Of a DNA stretch of 64,000 bases, positions 1 through 8,653 are shown piece after piece. Below the pieces are notes generated by a model. It ran no database searches. It saw only the letters and a list, made by a program, of their open reading frames with translations, and was not told the DNA's origin. The translations under genes were made by a program, and so were the position numbers. Source of the stretch: Hoeflea ulvae (lineage in GTDB: Bacteria > Pseudomonadota > Alphaproteobacteria > Rhizobiales > Rhizobiaceae). The first letter of the stretch is position 1, and every line of letters starts with the position of its first letter. The stretch is taken from NCBI RefSeq assembly GCF_026619435.1, contig NZ_JAOVZQ010000001.1, forward strand, positions 1,991,501-2,055,500, read 5' to 3'.

Positions 1-463
1 CATCGTCAAATTCCGTATTCGCCATGCCGATGTAGAAATCGATGCGATTGTCGAGCAGGGCCCGGCGCAGGTTCTGCGCGTGGTCGGTCATCACGGTGAA
101 CTCGGCCGCGGGCAGCAACTGGTCGAGGTCATGCATCGTTTCCGACACGATGCCGACAAAGGAGGAGCCCGCCCCGATGGCTATACGCCCCGAGGAGCCC
201 GAGGCGATTGCGGCGATCTCTGTCCGGCTTTGAACGACGTCGAGCAGGATGCGCCGTGCGTGCCGTTCCAGTGCCAGGGCATAGGCGGTCGGCTGCACCC
301 CGCGCGGCAGGCGCTTGAACAGCGGCACCTTGTAGTAATTTTCCATGGAAATGATGCTCTTGCTCAAGGCGGGCTGGCTGATATTGACTTCCTTCGACGC
401 GCCAAGAAGGCTTCCATGTTCGAGGACCGCGATGAAGTGACGAAATTGTCGTAGGTTTATCAA
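1..463 (-). CDS. LysR-family transcriptional regulator, C-terminus cut by window edge
   Basis: The reverse strand encodes the first ~154 residues of a LysR-type regulator. It opens MINLRQFRHFIAVLEHG, followed by a winged helix-turn-helix with the typical ISQPALSKSI recognition segment near residues 31-40. The linker and the start of the substrate-binding domain follow before the window ends. The proposed start is a TTG at 461-463; the frame stays open a little further upstream, so the start is uncertain. It is divergent from the carbohydrate ABC operon at 591 and is the natural candidate regulator of it, presumably answering to the imported sugar or a product. That role is inferred from position only. 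Confidence 0.85.
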   Translation of the reverse strand, partial: MINLRQFRHFIAVLEHGSLLGASKEVNISQPALSKSIISMENYYKVPLFKRLPRGVQPTAYALALERHARRILLDVVQSRTEIAAIASGSSGRIAIGAGSSFVGIVSETMHDLDQLLPAAEFTVMTDHAQNLRRALLDNRIDFYIGMANTEFDD

Positions 464-590
464 CGCCTTGTCCCCGTGGCTTGTTGTGAGACGGGAACGG
501 TATTCCAATTGGTTATATAAATCAAAAGAAAAGAAGCTTGCTGTTGTATCGAAGCCAGATAATGATGCGGCAGCTTTTAGGGAGGGCACA

Positions 591-1937
591 ATGAAACGAT
601 TTTCACCGATATACCGGTCCGCCGCGCTGTCCGCGATGGCCGCTATCTGCCTCACGACGGCTTCCGTGAGTTATGCTGACGAACTGGCGCCAATCAATAT
701 TGTCATCAACCAGTCGCCATGGCTTGATGGATTTGCCGGCCTTGTCGACCTTTACGAGTCCGAAACCGGCAACACGGTCACGCTTGACGTGAACCCCTAT
801 GCCGGCAGTCTCGAAAAGCAGCGCAATGCGGTTCGTTCCGAGCAGAGCGAGTATGACATCCTGATCGTCAACGGCATTTTCTACCCCGAAATGTATCACG
901 GTGGATTTCTCGAGCCGCTGAAGAATGTTGACCCGGACTTCAAGCTCGATCCTCAGATCTACACCTATGACGACACCCTTTGCTATGATGCCGTCAACAA
1001 GACGGTCAACTGCGAAACCGGTGACCTGCTGACGATTCCGGTCAATCCCAACATCACGCTGATGTTCTACCGCAAGGATCTGTACGAGCAGAACGGACTG
1101 AAGATCCCCGAAACCTGGGACGAGTTGATGGCCAATGCCAAGGCCCTGCACAATCCGCCGGAAATGATCGGCATGATGCAGCGCAGCGCACGCGCCACCA
1201 TTTCCATCACCTGGGACTACTGGCCCTATCTGATCAGCCATGGTGGCTCATTGTTCCAGGATGAGGGCAACGGCGATTTCTCCGTCACCATCAACAGCCC
1301 GGAAGCGCGCAAGGCGCTGGAAACCTATGTGGCCTTTTCAAAGGAAGTCGGACCGGAAAACCCGGCCAGCATGGAGCAGGGTGATCTGATCCAGTACCTG
1401 GTAACCGGTCGTGCAGCCCATGCGGTTCTGCCGGCAGCGGCCCAGTCGCAGATGGATGATCCCAACAAGTCCATCGTGGCGGGCAAGATCGGATACATGA
1501 CCATTCCGCATGCGCCCGGCCATCCTTCCGCGCCCGCACTCGGCCATTGGCTGGGCGGCATTCCGAAGAACATTGCACAGGATCACAAGGTCGCAGCCCT
1601 TGCGTTTCTCGACTGGTTCCAGAAGCCTGAGACCCAGATCGCCTATGCTGAAATGGGCGGCTCGCCTGTCAGCGCAGCGGCCTATGAATCCGATTTCGCC
1701 GACAAGCCGGAAAACCGCTACATGCTGACCATGCGCACGGCCTCGCCGACCGCACGTCGTCTGTGGACGATCCCCGAGGGGTCCGAAATCGTGGCAGTCC
1801 TCGAAGTCGGGCTCAACCGTGTGGTTGCGGGCGAAATCTCGGTCGTGGATTCGCTCAACAACATGGCTGCTGAGATCGAGAAGATCATGGTCGATGCCGG
1901 TTACAAGACCGGTCGTCTCCCCGATCTGGCAAACTGA
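591..1937 (+). CDS. ABC transporter substrate-binding protein, carbohydrate family 1
   Basis: Periplasmic binding protein of about 448 residues for a MalE/UgpB-type sugar importer. A Sec signal peptide covers roughly residues 1-29 (basic MKRF start, hydrophobic core, cleavage after SVSYA). The mature part has the long alpha/beta fold of family 1 binding proteins, with the typical LMFYRKDLYEQNGLKIPETWDEL-like region around residues 155-180. The ATG at 591 was chosen over upstream in-frame starts because GGGAGG lies 5-10 bases before it and the signal peptide starts there. It leads the operon with the two permeases, the epimerase-like protein, the sulfatase and the ATPase. The ligand is probably a carbohydrate, possibly sulfated given the sulfatase in the operon. 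Confidence 0.9.
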   Translation: MKRFSPIYRSAALSAMAAICLTTASVSYADELAPINIVINQSPWLDGFAGLVDLYESETGNTVTLDVNPYAGSLEKQRNAVRSEQSEYDILIVNGIFYPEMYHGGFLEPLKNVDPDFKLDPQIYTYDDTLCYDAVNKTVNCETGDLLTIPVNPNITLMFYRKDLYEQNGLKIPETWDELMANAKALHNPPEMIGMMQRSARATISITWDYWPYLISHGGSLFQDEGNGDFSVTINSPEARKALETYVAFSKEVGPENPASMEQGDLIQYLVTGRAAHAVLPAAAQSQMDDPNKSIVAGKIGYMTIPHAPGHPSAPALGHWLGGIPKNIAQDHKVAALAFLDWFQKPETQIAYAEMGGSPVSAAAYESDFADKPENRYMLTMRTASPTARRLWTIPEGSEIVAVLEVGLNRVVAGEISVVDSLNNMAAEIEKIMVDAGYKTGRLPDLAN

Positions 1938-1952
1938 TCCCATCCACGAGAT

Positions 1953-1977
1953 ACTGGCGGCGGCTGCCGCCGCCAGT
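1953..1977 (+). terminator. Perfect GC hairpin after the binding-protein gene (attenuator or mRNA stabiliser)
   Basis: ACTGGCGGCGGC pairs with GCCGCCGCCAGT almost without a loop; realistically it is a 9-10 bp stem with a short loop. There is no run of T after it, so it is more likely a partial terminator or a 3'-end protector of the binding-protein message than a full stop. The permease gene begins about 50 bases downstream in the same direction. Confidence 0.55.
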
Positions 1978-2030
1978 TCCGGCTTTCGCATGGGGGCCGG
2001 GCAACCTTTCCGACGGGGGACAGATAGCCA

Positions 2031-2908
2031 ATGGCAAACTTCAGCGGCCGCCGTTCGGCCAGATATCTCTCCATACTGCCGGCCTTCCTGTTCCTGGTGC
2101 TGCTGTCAGCGTTGCCCCTGTTCAACCTTCTGGCACTCAGTTTCGCCGAAGTGTCCTGGTCGGGAGGGAGTCGCAATGGAGCTGGGTCGGCCTTGACAAT
2201 TACATGGCGCTTGGCTCGGACGCGCTGTTCAAGGCGGGTATCCTCAACACCATCATTCTTGTTGTTTTCGCCACCACCGCGCAGGTGACCATCGGACTGA
2301 TGCTGGCGCTCGCATGTTCCCGCGTCGGGCACCGCTCGCGAATCTACCGCACCTTGTTCCTGCTGCCGATCCTCATTCCCGGCATCATCATCGGCGCGAT
2401 CTGGCGGCTGATGTACAATTACCAGTTCGGCGTCGTGAACCAGATCCTTGACCTTGTCGGCCTGGGGCCAGTGGACTGGCTCGGTTCGTCGTCCCTGGCG
2501 CTGATGTCGGTGATCATTGTCGACATTTGGCATTGGACACCATTCTCGTTTCTGCTGCTGCTGGCGGCGGTCGAGGCTTTGCCCAAGGATGTGTCGGAAG
2601 CGGCGCAAATCGACGGTGCAAGCAAGTGGAAGGAATTCCGCCGCATCTCTTTGCCACTGCTGTGGCCCGCCATCTTCACCACTTTCGTTTTCCGCGCCAT
2701 CATCGCCTTCAAGGTATTCGATGAGGTCTACCTGCTGACGGGCGGCGGTCCCGGCACCGCGACCGAGGTGATCAGCTTCACGATCTACCAGCGCTTCTTC
2801 ATCCAGGACAATCCGGGCTACGGCTCCGCCATGTCCGTCACCGTGATCTTCATCATCGCCGCCGTGATTGCCGTCGCCTTGACCCGCCAGCGGAGCCGGA
2901 GCCAATGA
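2031..2908 (+). pseudogene. ABC sugar permease (MalF/UgpA type), single-base frameshift
   Basis: The reading frame opening at 2031 (MANFSGRRSARYLSILPA, first membrane helix) is sound until about 2165, then turns to unrelated sequence. From there the correct protein continues in another frame (SQWSWVGLDNYMALGSD) to the stop at 2908. Adding one G in the GGGAGGGAG stretch at 2162-2170 would rejoin the two frames as SWSGGESQWSW, so this looks like a one-base deletion in a G-rich run. The joined protein would be ~292 residues with six helices and the EAA loop (SEAAQIDGASKWKEFRRI) near 2595-2650, normal for the family. The rest of the operon is intact, so a sequencing or assembly error is as likely as real inactivation. 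Confidence 0.8.
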
Positions 2909-3744
2909 GCACTCGTACCAAACAAAACCTGTCGGTTGACCGGGCCCTGCTGGGGTTCCTGTTTCTGGCGGCAATGCTGACCATCGGACCGTTTCTGTGG
3001 ATCGCGCTTGCATCGTTCAAGACCCAGATCGCGCTTTTGATGGGCACGGTGAAATTCACGCCCGTGGGCATGAATTATGACGAGGTCCTGTTCGGCAACA
3101 CCTCCACCTTTGCGCGGAATTTTCTGAATTCAATTCTGGTCGCGTCGGTCAGCACCATGGCCGCCATGACGATCGGTTTTCTGGCGGGCTATTCGCTCTT
3201 GCGCCTGCGTTGGCCGGGCTGGGTCGTCAACCTGTTCCTGTTGTGGGCGGTTGTCTTCAACCTGGTGCCACCGGTAACCCTTGCGGGCGCCTGGTATGAG
3301 CTGTTCCGCGGAATCGGGCTGTCCAACGACATGGTCGCCCTGATCCTGGCGCACACAACCCTTCATCTGCCGATGGCGCTCTGGTTGCTGTCGTCCTTCC
3401 TGCGCGAGATCCCGCGCGAGCTGGAAGAGGCGGCTTTCATCGATGGCGCCAGCTTTGTCAAAACCCTGTGGCGCGTCGTGATCCCGATCATGATGCCGGG
3501 TCTGGTGTCGACAGGGATTCTGGTTTTCATCTTCAGCTGGAACGAATTTCCGGTGGCACTTGCCCTGACCAACAACACCTCGGCAACCGTGCCGGTCGGA
3601 ATTGCCAAATTCGCGCAGGAAAACGAGATCAAATACACGCAGATGGCGGCAGCCTCTGTCCTGTCCGCCATTCCGGCGCTGCTCGCGCTGATGTTTGGCC
3701 AACGCTACATCGTCAAGGGACTGACGGCGGGAGCGGTGAAATGA
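2905..3744 (+). CDS. ABC sugar permease (MalG/UgpE type)
   Basis: Second inner-membrane subunit of the importer, 279 residues, six predicted transmembrane helices. The cytoplasmic EAA loop, which contacts the ATPase, is visible as LEEAAFIDGASFVKTLWRV about two thirds along. The ATG overlaps the stop of the preceding permease by four bases (ATGA), indicating translational coupling; this also supports the view that the upstream frame should run to 2908. The next gene overlaps in the same way at 3741. Confidence 0.92.
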   Translation: MSTRTKQNLSVDRALLGFLFLAAMLTIGPFLWIALASFKTQIALLMGTVKFTPVGMNYDEVLFGNTSTFARNFLNSILVASVSTMAAMTIGFLAGYSLLRLRWPGWVVNLFLLWAVVFNLVPPVTLAGAWYELFRGIGLSNDMVALILAHTTLHLPMALWLLSSFLREIPRELEEAAFIDGASFVKTLWRVVIPIMMPGLVSTGILVFIFSWNEFPVALALTNNTSATVPVGIAKFAQENEIKYTQMAAASVLSAIPALLALMFGQRYIVKGLTAGAVK

Positions 3745-4799
3745 CGGTGCCGGATCTTGCCCATTTGCGGCAGCGCTATGCGAGCCTTGACGCCTATGCC
3801 GCGGTTCGCCTGGTCACCCTGGGCGATGGTGCCGAACGCGGAGTGCGGGTTCTGGAGCTGCGCTCCGGCGGCGGGCTCGAGGCCGAGATTGTCATAGACC
3901 GCACCTTCGATATTGGCCGGTTGGCGCTCAATGGCACCACGGTCTCCTGGCACGCGCCTGCGGGCTATCGCAGCTCTGCCAATATCGATGCGCATGCGGA
4001 AGACGGTCAGGGGTTCCTGACCGGCATGTCCGGGCTTCTGTCGACCTGCGGCTTTGACCATATCCGCCAGCCGGAGCAGGAAACGGCCTTTGATGCGCCG
4101 CTGCATCCGACTCCGCAAATTGCCTATCCCCTGCACGGCGGCGGCGCGCACCAGCCCGCGCGGCTGATCGGCTATGGCGTCAACGAAGAAGGCCCCCGGC
4201 CACATATCTGGTGTGAAGGCGAGATCATCCAGTCCATGATGTTCCGGGGCGCGCTGCGCCTGCGCCGGCGCATCGAGATACCGCTGGGCGGAAGCACCAT
4301 CACGCTGACAGACACCGTGACCAATATCGGCCCGACCGCCGTGTCCAGCATGATGTTGTACCACGTCAATCTGGGCTACCCGCTGGTCGATCAGTCAAGC
4401 ATGCTGTCCATCGACCCGGCAGAGAAGGTCTGGAGCGACGGCGATCACGACGCCACATCGCCCTTTGGCCCGTCGCCCGCCACGCCGGTTTCGGAAATAT
4501 CAGTGCACCGGCAGTCGGCACGAAACGGAATGGCCGAATGCCGGCTTCGCAATCCCGACACAGGGCTGAGCTTCAGCCTGGCCTATTCCATCGATACGCT
4601 CCCCTATCTCCAGCTGCTGCGGGTCAGGGGCGACGGTTACAATCTGATCGGGATCGAGCCCTGTTCCACAGCCGGCAGAACCCGCAGGGATGCGCGGGAC
4701 GCAGGCGAAATGCCAATATTGACTCCGGGCAACAGCCGTCGGTTCTCGATCGAGATCGCGTTGAATGCCGAAATCCCCCAACCTGAGGTCACGATCTAG
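3741..4799 (+). CDS. Aldose 1-epimerase-like protein (DUF4432 type)
   Basis: About 352 residues resembling the galactose-mutarotase-fold proteins grouped as DUF4432. Family-like features are the opening GVRVLELRSGGGLEAEIVIDR, the central HGGGAHQPARLIGYG and the late DGYNLIGIEPCS segment. Mutarotase-fold proteins bind free sugars and interconvert anomers; the exact reaction of this subfamily is not established. The ATG at 3741 overlaps the permease stop (ATGA), whereas an in-frame start far upstream would run through the permease gene and is rejected. Position inside the importer operon suggests it acts on the imported sugar. Confidence 0.75.
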   Translation: MTVPDLAHLRQRYASLDAYAAVRLVTLGDGAERGVRVLELRSGGGLEAEIVIDRTFDIGRLALNGTTVSWHAPAGYRSSANIDAHAEDGQGFLTGMSGLLSTCGFDHIRQPEQETAFDAPLHPTPQIAYPLHGGGAHQPARLIGYGVNEEGPRPHIWCEGEIIQSMMFRGALRLRRRIEIPLGGSTITLTDTVTNIGPTAVSSMMLYHVNLGYPLVDQSSMLSIDPAEKVWSDGDHDATSPFGPSPATPVSEISVHRQSARNGMAECRLRNPDTGLSFSLAYSIDTLPYLQLLRVRGDGYNLIGIEPCSTAGRTRRDARDAGEMPILTPGNSRRFSIEIALNAEIPQPEVTI

Positions 4800-4801
4800 C
4801 C

Positions 4802-6334
4802 ATGCGTGCGATATTTGTCCTGTTTGACACCCTGAACCGTCATTTTCTCGAGCCCTACGGCACGGAGCTTATGCAGACTCCGAATTTCCGGCGGCTGGCT
4901 GTCAAATCGGTCCGCTTTGACAATCACTATGTCGGAAGCCTGCCGTGCATGCCGGCGCGCCGCGATCTTCAGACGGGGCGGTTGAACTTCATGCACCGCA
5001 GCTGGGGTCCGCTGGAACCGTTTGATACCCCGATGACCCAGGTGATGAAGAAGCAGGGGATCTACAGCCACCTTGTCACCGACCATTATCACTATTTTGA
5101 GGTCGGCGGCGCCGGCTATCCCAATGCCTTTTCCAGCTTCGAATTCCTGCGAGGCCAGGAGGGCGATGGCTGGAAAGGCCATGCGGCGCCCGACCTCGAA
5201 CGCTATCGCAAGCAATACCATCCGGCGCAATTCAGCGACAAACCGGGCGATTTGCCGCTGCACAATATGATAAACCGTGACTATGTGCGCGAGGAGGCGG
5301 ATTTTTCATCCGTTCAGTGTTTCGATCTCGGCTGCGAATTCATCGACACCAACAAGGATGCGGACAACTGGTTTCTGCAGATCGAAACCTTCGATCCGCA
5401 CGAGCCGTTTCATGCGCCCGAACGCCTGCGGGCCCAGTTCCCCACCGATTACGAAGGTCCGGTGCGCGACTGGCCGCCCTATGCACGTGTGAGCGAAGAT
5501 GATGCGGAAGCCGACGAGATGCGTGCAAACTACAAGGCGCTGCTGGCCCATTGCGACGAACAAATGGGCCGCCTGCTCGACAAGATGGATGCGCTGGACA
5601 TGTGGGGCGACACTATGCTGATCGTCTCGACCGATCATGGCTATCTCACCGGGGAACATGACTGGTGGGCCAAGAACAGGATGCCGGCCTATCAGGAAAT
5701 CGCGCAGATCCCGCTGTTCATCCATCACCCGGACCACGCGGATGCCATGGGCCAGTCACGCACCGCGCTCACTCAGACGCCCGATCTGATGCCGACCTTC
5801 CTCGATGCATTCGGCTGCGACATTCCGGACGCGGTGCGGGGCAAGTCGCTGCTGCCGGTGCTGTCTGATCCTTCCGCGCCGACCCACGAATGCGTGATTT
5901 TCGGCTATTTCGGCGGCGCCATCAACATGACCGACGGCCGCTACAGCTACTTCCGATATCCGGAAAACCTGCTGGATCAGACACTTTATCAATACACTCT
6001 TGTACCCAGCCATATGCGCGAATATTTCCTGCAGGCCGAAATGGCAAACGCGGAACTTGTCGGTGATCTCGCCTATGCGGACGGCTATCAGGTCATGCGG
6101 ATTCCGGTGATTGCGCAGTCGCCCTGGTACACATCGCATGGACCTGCGGCAATGGAAGGAAGCGCCACCTTGTTGTTCGACATCCAGGCAGACCCGCTGC
6201 AGCAAACTCCGCTTGAGGATGCGGCTCTGCATGCCGAGATGGCGCAACGGCTGGCCGCGGAAATGCGCCGCAACGATGCCCCGCCCGAGGCTTTCACCCG
6301 GCTTGATCTGACCCGTTTCGCGGAGACCGCATAA
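4802..6334 (+). CDS. Sulfatase, formylglycine (Cys) type, cytoplasmic
   Basis: A 510-residue alkaline-phosphatase-superfamily sulfatase. The nucleophile motif C-x-P-x-R is present as C49-M-P-A-R53, where Cys would be converted to formylglycine by a maturation enzyme encoded elsewhere. Metal ligands are visible as Asp9 (LFDTLNRH) and the later STDHGYLTGEHD. No signal peptide is seen, so the sulfate ester would be cleaved in the cytoplasm after import. It begins two bases after the epimerase-like gene and its TAA overlaps the ATPase ATG (TAATG). A phosphonate monoesterase from the same superfamily is an alternative, but the operon with a sugar importer favours a sulfated carbohydrate. Confidence 0.82.
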   Translation: MRAIFVLFDTLNRHFLEPYGTELMQTPNFRRLAVKSVRFDNHYVGSLPCMPARRDLQTGRLNFMHRSWGPLEPFDTPMTQVMKKQGIYSHLVTDHYHYFEVGGAGYPNAFSSFEFLRGQEGDGWKGHAAPDLERYRKQYHPAQFSDKPGDLPLHNMINRDYVREEADFSSVQCFDLGCEFIDTNKDADNWFLQIETFDPHEPFHAPERLRAQFPTDYEGPVRDWPPYARVSEDDAEADEMRANYKALLAHCDEQMGRLLDKMDALDMWGDTMLIVSTDHGYLTGEHDWWAKNRMPAYQEIAQIPLFIHHPDHADAMGQSRTALTQTPDLMPTFLDAFGCDIPDAVRGKSLLPVLSDPSAPTHECVIFGYFGGAINMTDGRYSYFRYPENLLDQTLYQYTLVPSHMREYFLQAEMANAELVGDLAYADGYQVMRIPVIAQSPWYTSHGPAAMEGSATLLFDIQADPLQQTPLEDAALHAEMAQRLAAEMRRNDAPPEAFTRLDLTRFAETA

Positions 6335-7407
6335 TGGCAACTTTGACCATCCAGTCCCTGAGGAAGTCTTTCGGCGTTGTCGAGGTCCTGCATGGGCTCG
6401 ACGCGGATATCCAGGATGGCGAATTCATCGCCATTCTGGGCGAGAGCGGTTGCGGCAAGTCGACACTTCTGCGGATCATCGCCGGGCTGGAGGACACCAC
6501 CAGCGGCTCGATCTGCATCGATGGCATCGACGTCACGCAGCAAGGTCCGCGGGATCGAGATGTTGCGATGGTGTTTCAGTCCTACGCGCTCTATCCGCAC
6601 ATGACGGTTCGTCAGAACATCGATTTTCCCCTGGAGTTGATGGGCATCGACAAGCCGGCCCGGGCGCGCCGGATCGCGGAAACGGCAGATTTGCTGAACC
6701 TCACACCCTATCTGGATCGCAAACCCAGGGATCTGTCGGGCGGCCAACGCCAGCGGGTGGCAATGGGGCGGGCGATTGTGCGCGAGCCCAAGGTCTTTCT
6801 GTTCGACGAACCCTTGTCCAATCTCGATGCCAAGCTGCGCGTGCAGATGCGCAGCGAGATCCGCAATCTGCAACAGCGGCTGAAGGTGACGGCGATCTAT
6901 GTCACCCATGACCAGGTCGAAGCCCTGACCATGGCCGACAGGGTGATCTTGATGAACAAGGGAAAGATCGAGCAGTTTGCCCCTCCGCTGGAGCTTTACG
7001 ATCGCCCCGCGAGCGTATTCGTTGCCGGGTTCGTCGGGTCACCACCGATGAACCTTGTTGATGGCGAAATACAGGGGCAGGGCAGGCTTGCAGCTTTCGG
7101 TACCGAATTTGCCTATGCCGGCCCTGGGGCGGGCGAGGTATCGGTCGGGATCCGTCCGGAACATGTCCGGATCGCCGAGCCGGGCGAGGCTCTGTTTTCG
7201 GGCAGGCTGTTGTCATCCGAAAACACCGGGGACCGCCTGAACCTGGTGCTCGATGTTGCCGGCGAGGAGTTCCGGGTCAGCCTGAACGAGCGCATGCAAT
7301 TGTCGCATGGCGATATCATCCCGTTGTCGATCGTCATGGACAGCTTGCATGTATTTGATCGCGCTACCGGCGTACGCTCATGCCTGACGCCAACGCCTGC
7401 GATTTGA
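6334..7407 (+). CDS. ABC transporter ATP-binding protein (MalK/UgpC type)
   Basis: ATPase of the carbohydrate importer, 357 residues. Walker A is GESGCGKST, the signature is LSGGQRQRVAMGRA, Walker B ends FLFDEPLSNLD, and the switch His is in VTHDQVEA. A C-terminal TOBE-like regulatory domain (SVGIRPEHV) follows, as usual for UgpC/MalK proteins. It is the last gene of the operon. The gene ends 116 bases before the convergent LacI regulator. Confidence 0.93.
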   Translation: MATLTIQSLRKSFGVVEVLHGLDADIQDGEFIAILGESGCGKSTLLRIIAGLEDTTSGSICIDGIDVTQQGPRDRDVAMVFQSYALYPHMTVRQNIDFPLELMGIDKPARARRIAETADLLNLTPYLDRKPRDLSGGQRQRVAMGRAIVREPKVFLFDEPLSNLDAKLRVQMRSEIRNLQQRLKVTAIYVTHDQVEALTMADRVILMNKGKIEQFAPPLELYDRPASVFVAGFVGSPPMNLVDGEIQGQGRLAAFGTEFAYAGPGAGEVSVGIRPEHVRIAEPGEALFSGRLLSSENTGDRLNLVLDVAGEEFRVSLNERMQLSHGDIIPLSIVMDSLHVFDRATGVRSCLTPTPAI

Positions 7408-7448
7408 ATGACGGAGATCTGAATAGCCCCTGGATCCGCGCACGTCTT

Positions 7449-7468
7449 CTTGCCTGAATTCAGGCAAG
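7449..7468. terminator. 20-bp perfect palindrome between convergent genes
   Basis: CTTGCCTGAATTCAGGCAAG reads identically on both strands. It lies between the end of the ABC operon (plus) and the end of the LacI gene (minus). As RNA it could fold on either transcript and serve as a weak bidirectional terminator; as DNA it could be a protein site. There is no T-run on either side. Confidence 0.4.
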
Positions 7469-7523
7469 GAGGCGATGATGGCCCGGCGGAATTCGGTGAA
7501 GATTTCACACGCGATGGTGTTCT

Positions 7524-8540
7524 TTATACCGGAGCTGCGGCGAGCGACCCGCGTTCGACGATCTCCGTGCCGAATTCGACGCGCGCGTCGGCGGTGTCGC
7601 CGGCAATCATCTGAAGCAGTTGCTGCGCAGCCGCCACCCCCATCCGCCGATGCGGCACATGCACGGTCGTCAGGGCCGGCTCGACGAAGGCCGCGATATC
7701 GATATTGTCGAAGCCGGTGACGGAGACATCGTCGGGAACCCGCAATCCAAGCGCCTTGGCGCGGCCGATGGCGCCGACGGCAAGGATGTCATTGCCGCAA
7801 ATGACGGCGGTGGGGCGGGGCACGCGTTGCATCAGCGCGGCAAAGGCATTGCTGCCGTCCTCGAAACTGTAGGGCGCCTCGATGATCGGAAGCGACGCAG
7901 GGTCCCGACCCGCCTGTCGCAGTGCCGCGCGCACACCCTCGACACGGTCTGCGGCGCGGTCGTTCATCGCCGTCACACCGGCAATCATGGCGATGTCGCG
8001 ATGGCCGAGCGCGATCACGCGGGTGGCAAGGGCTTCCGCCGCGCGCCTGTTGTCGAAGCCGACAAAATGATCGGCACTGTCGCCCAGGCTCCAGGCCAGC
8101 ACATAGGGAATGCCGCGCCGGCGCAGGAAATCGTAAGTTGTGGCGGGCCGGGCCGAACCGATGAGCAGCAGACCGTCGGCGCCGCGTCCGGCCAATGCGC
8201 GGATCTGCTCGGCCTCGCGGTCGAAGTCATAGCCGGAACTGGCGACAAGCAAGGTGACACCGACCGAGGAGAGCGTCTCCTGGAAGGCCTGCATGCCCCG
8301 GGCGAAAATGGCGTTGTCCATGGTCGGAATCACGGCGCCGATGGTGTTGGTCCGCCCCGAGGCCAGAGCGCGTCCGCCAAAATCGGGCGTGTAGCCCAGC
8401 GCGTTGACGGCCTGCATCACCCGCTCGCGCGTCGGCGCGATCACCCGGTCAGGGGCATTCAGGCAGCGTGAAACGGTGGCGGTCGACACGCCCGCCGCCC
8501 GCGCGACATCGTCCAGAGTTGGTCTTGTGTGCTGGTTCAT
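7524..8540 (-). CDS. LacI-family transcriptional regulator, likely of the DHPS operon
   Basis: A 338-residue LacI/GalR regulator. The N-terminal helix-turn-helix is typical (TLDDVARAAGVSTATVSRCL, residues ~8-27), the hinge is near residues 50-60, and a periplasmic-binding-like effector domain follows, containing NRRAAEALATRVIALGHRDI and the late DDVSVTGFDNIDIA. It is divergent from the gene cluster starting at 8654, with a 113-base shared region holding two LacI-type operators. It therefore probably represses the sulfonate operon, and itself, until an effector such as DHPS or sulfolactate binds. It could alternatively serve the convergent sugar operon, but the operator position argues for DHPS. 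Confidence 0.9.
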   Translation of the reverse strand: MNQHTRPTLDDVARAAGVSTATVSRCLNAPDRVIAPTRERVMQAVNALGYTPDFGGRALASGRTNTIGAVIPTMDNAIFARGMQAFQETLSSVGVTLLVASSGYDFDREAEQIRALAGRGADGLLLIGSARPATTYDFLRRRGIPYVLAWSLGDSADHFVGFDNRRAAEALATRVIALGHRDIAMIAGVTAMNDRAADRVEGVRAALRQAGRDPASLPIIEAPYSFEDGSNAFAALMQRVPRPTAVICGNDILAVGAIGRAKALGLRVPDDVSVTGFDNIDIAAFVEPALTTVHVPHRRMGVAAAQQLLQMIAGDTADARVEFGTEIVERGSLAAAPV

Positions 8541-8585
8541 TGCGCCTCCAGGGCACTCTTACACAAAGGAAAATCATAACGCACG

Positions 8586-8623
8586 ATGTAAGCGCTTGCA
8601 AATGTTGATGCAAGCGCTTACAT
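8586..8623. promoter_or_regulatory. Paired LacI-type operators in divergent promoter
   Basis: Two 14-bp near-palindromes, TGTAAGCGCTTGCA at 8587-8600 and its exact reverse complement TGCAAGCGCTTACA at 8609-8622, both centred on the LacI-family AAGCGCTT core. Centres are 22 bases apart, two helical turns, so two dimers could sit on one DNA face. Together with flanking bases they form one larger inverted repeat (arms 15 bases, 8-base centre). Confidence 0.85.
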
Positions 8624-8653
8624 TGACTTTCGTGGAAGACCTTTGGAGGGGTT

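Noticed and set aside
501..515. CCAATTGG palindrome before the first operon as a LysR binding site
   Set aside because: Too short, and without a second matching site; I could not separate it from chance in the AT-rich promoter region.
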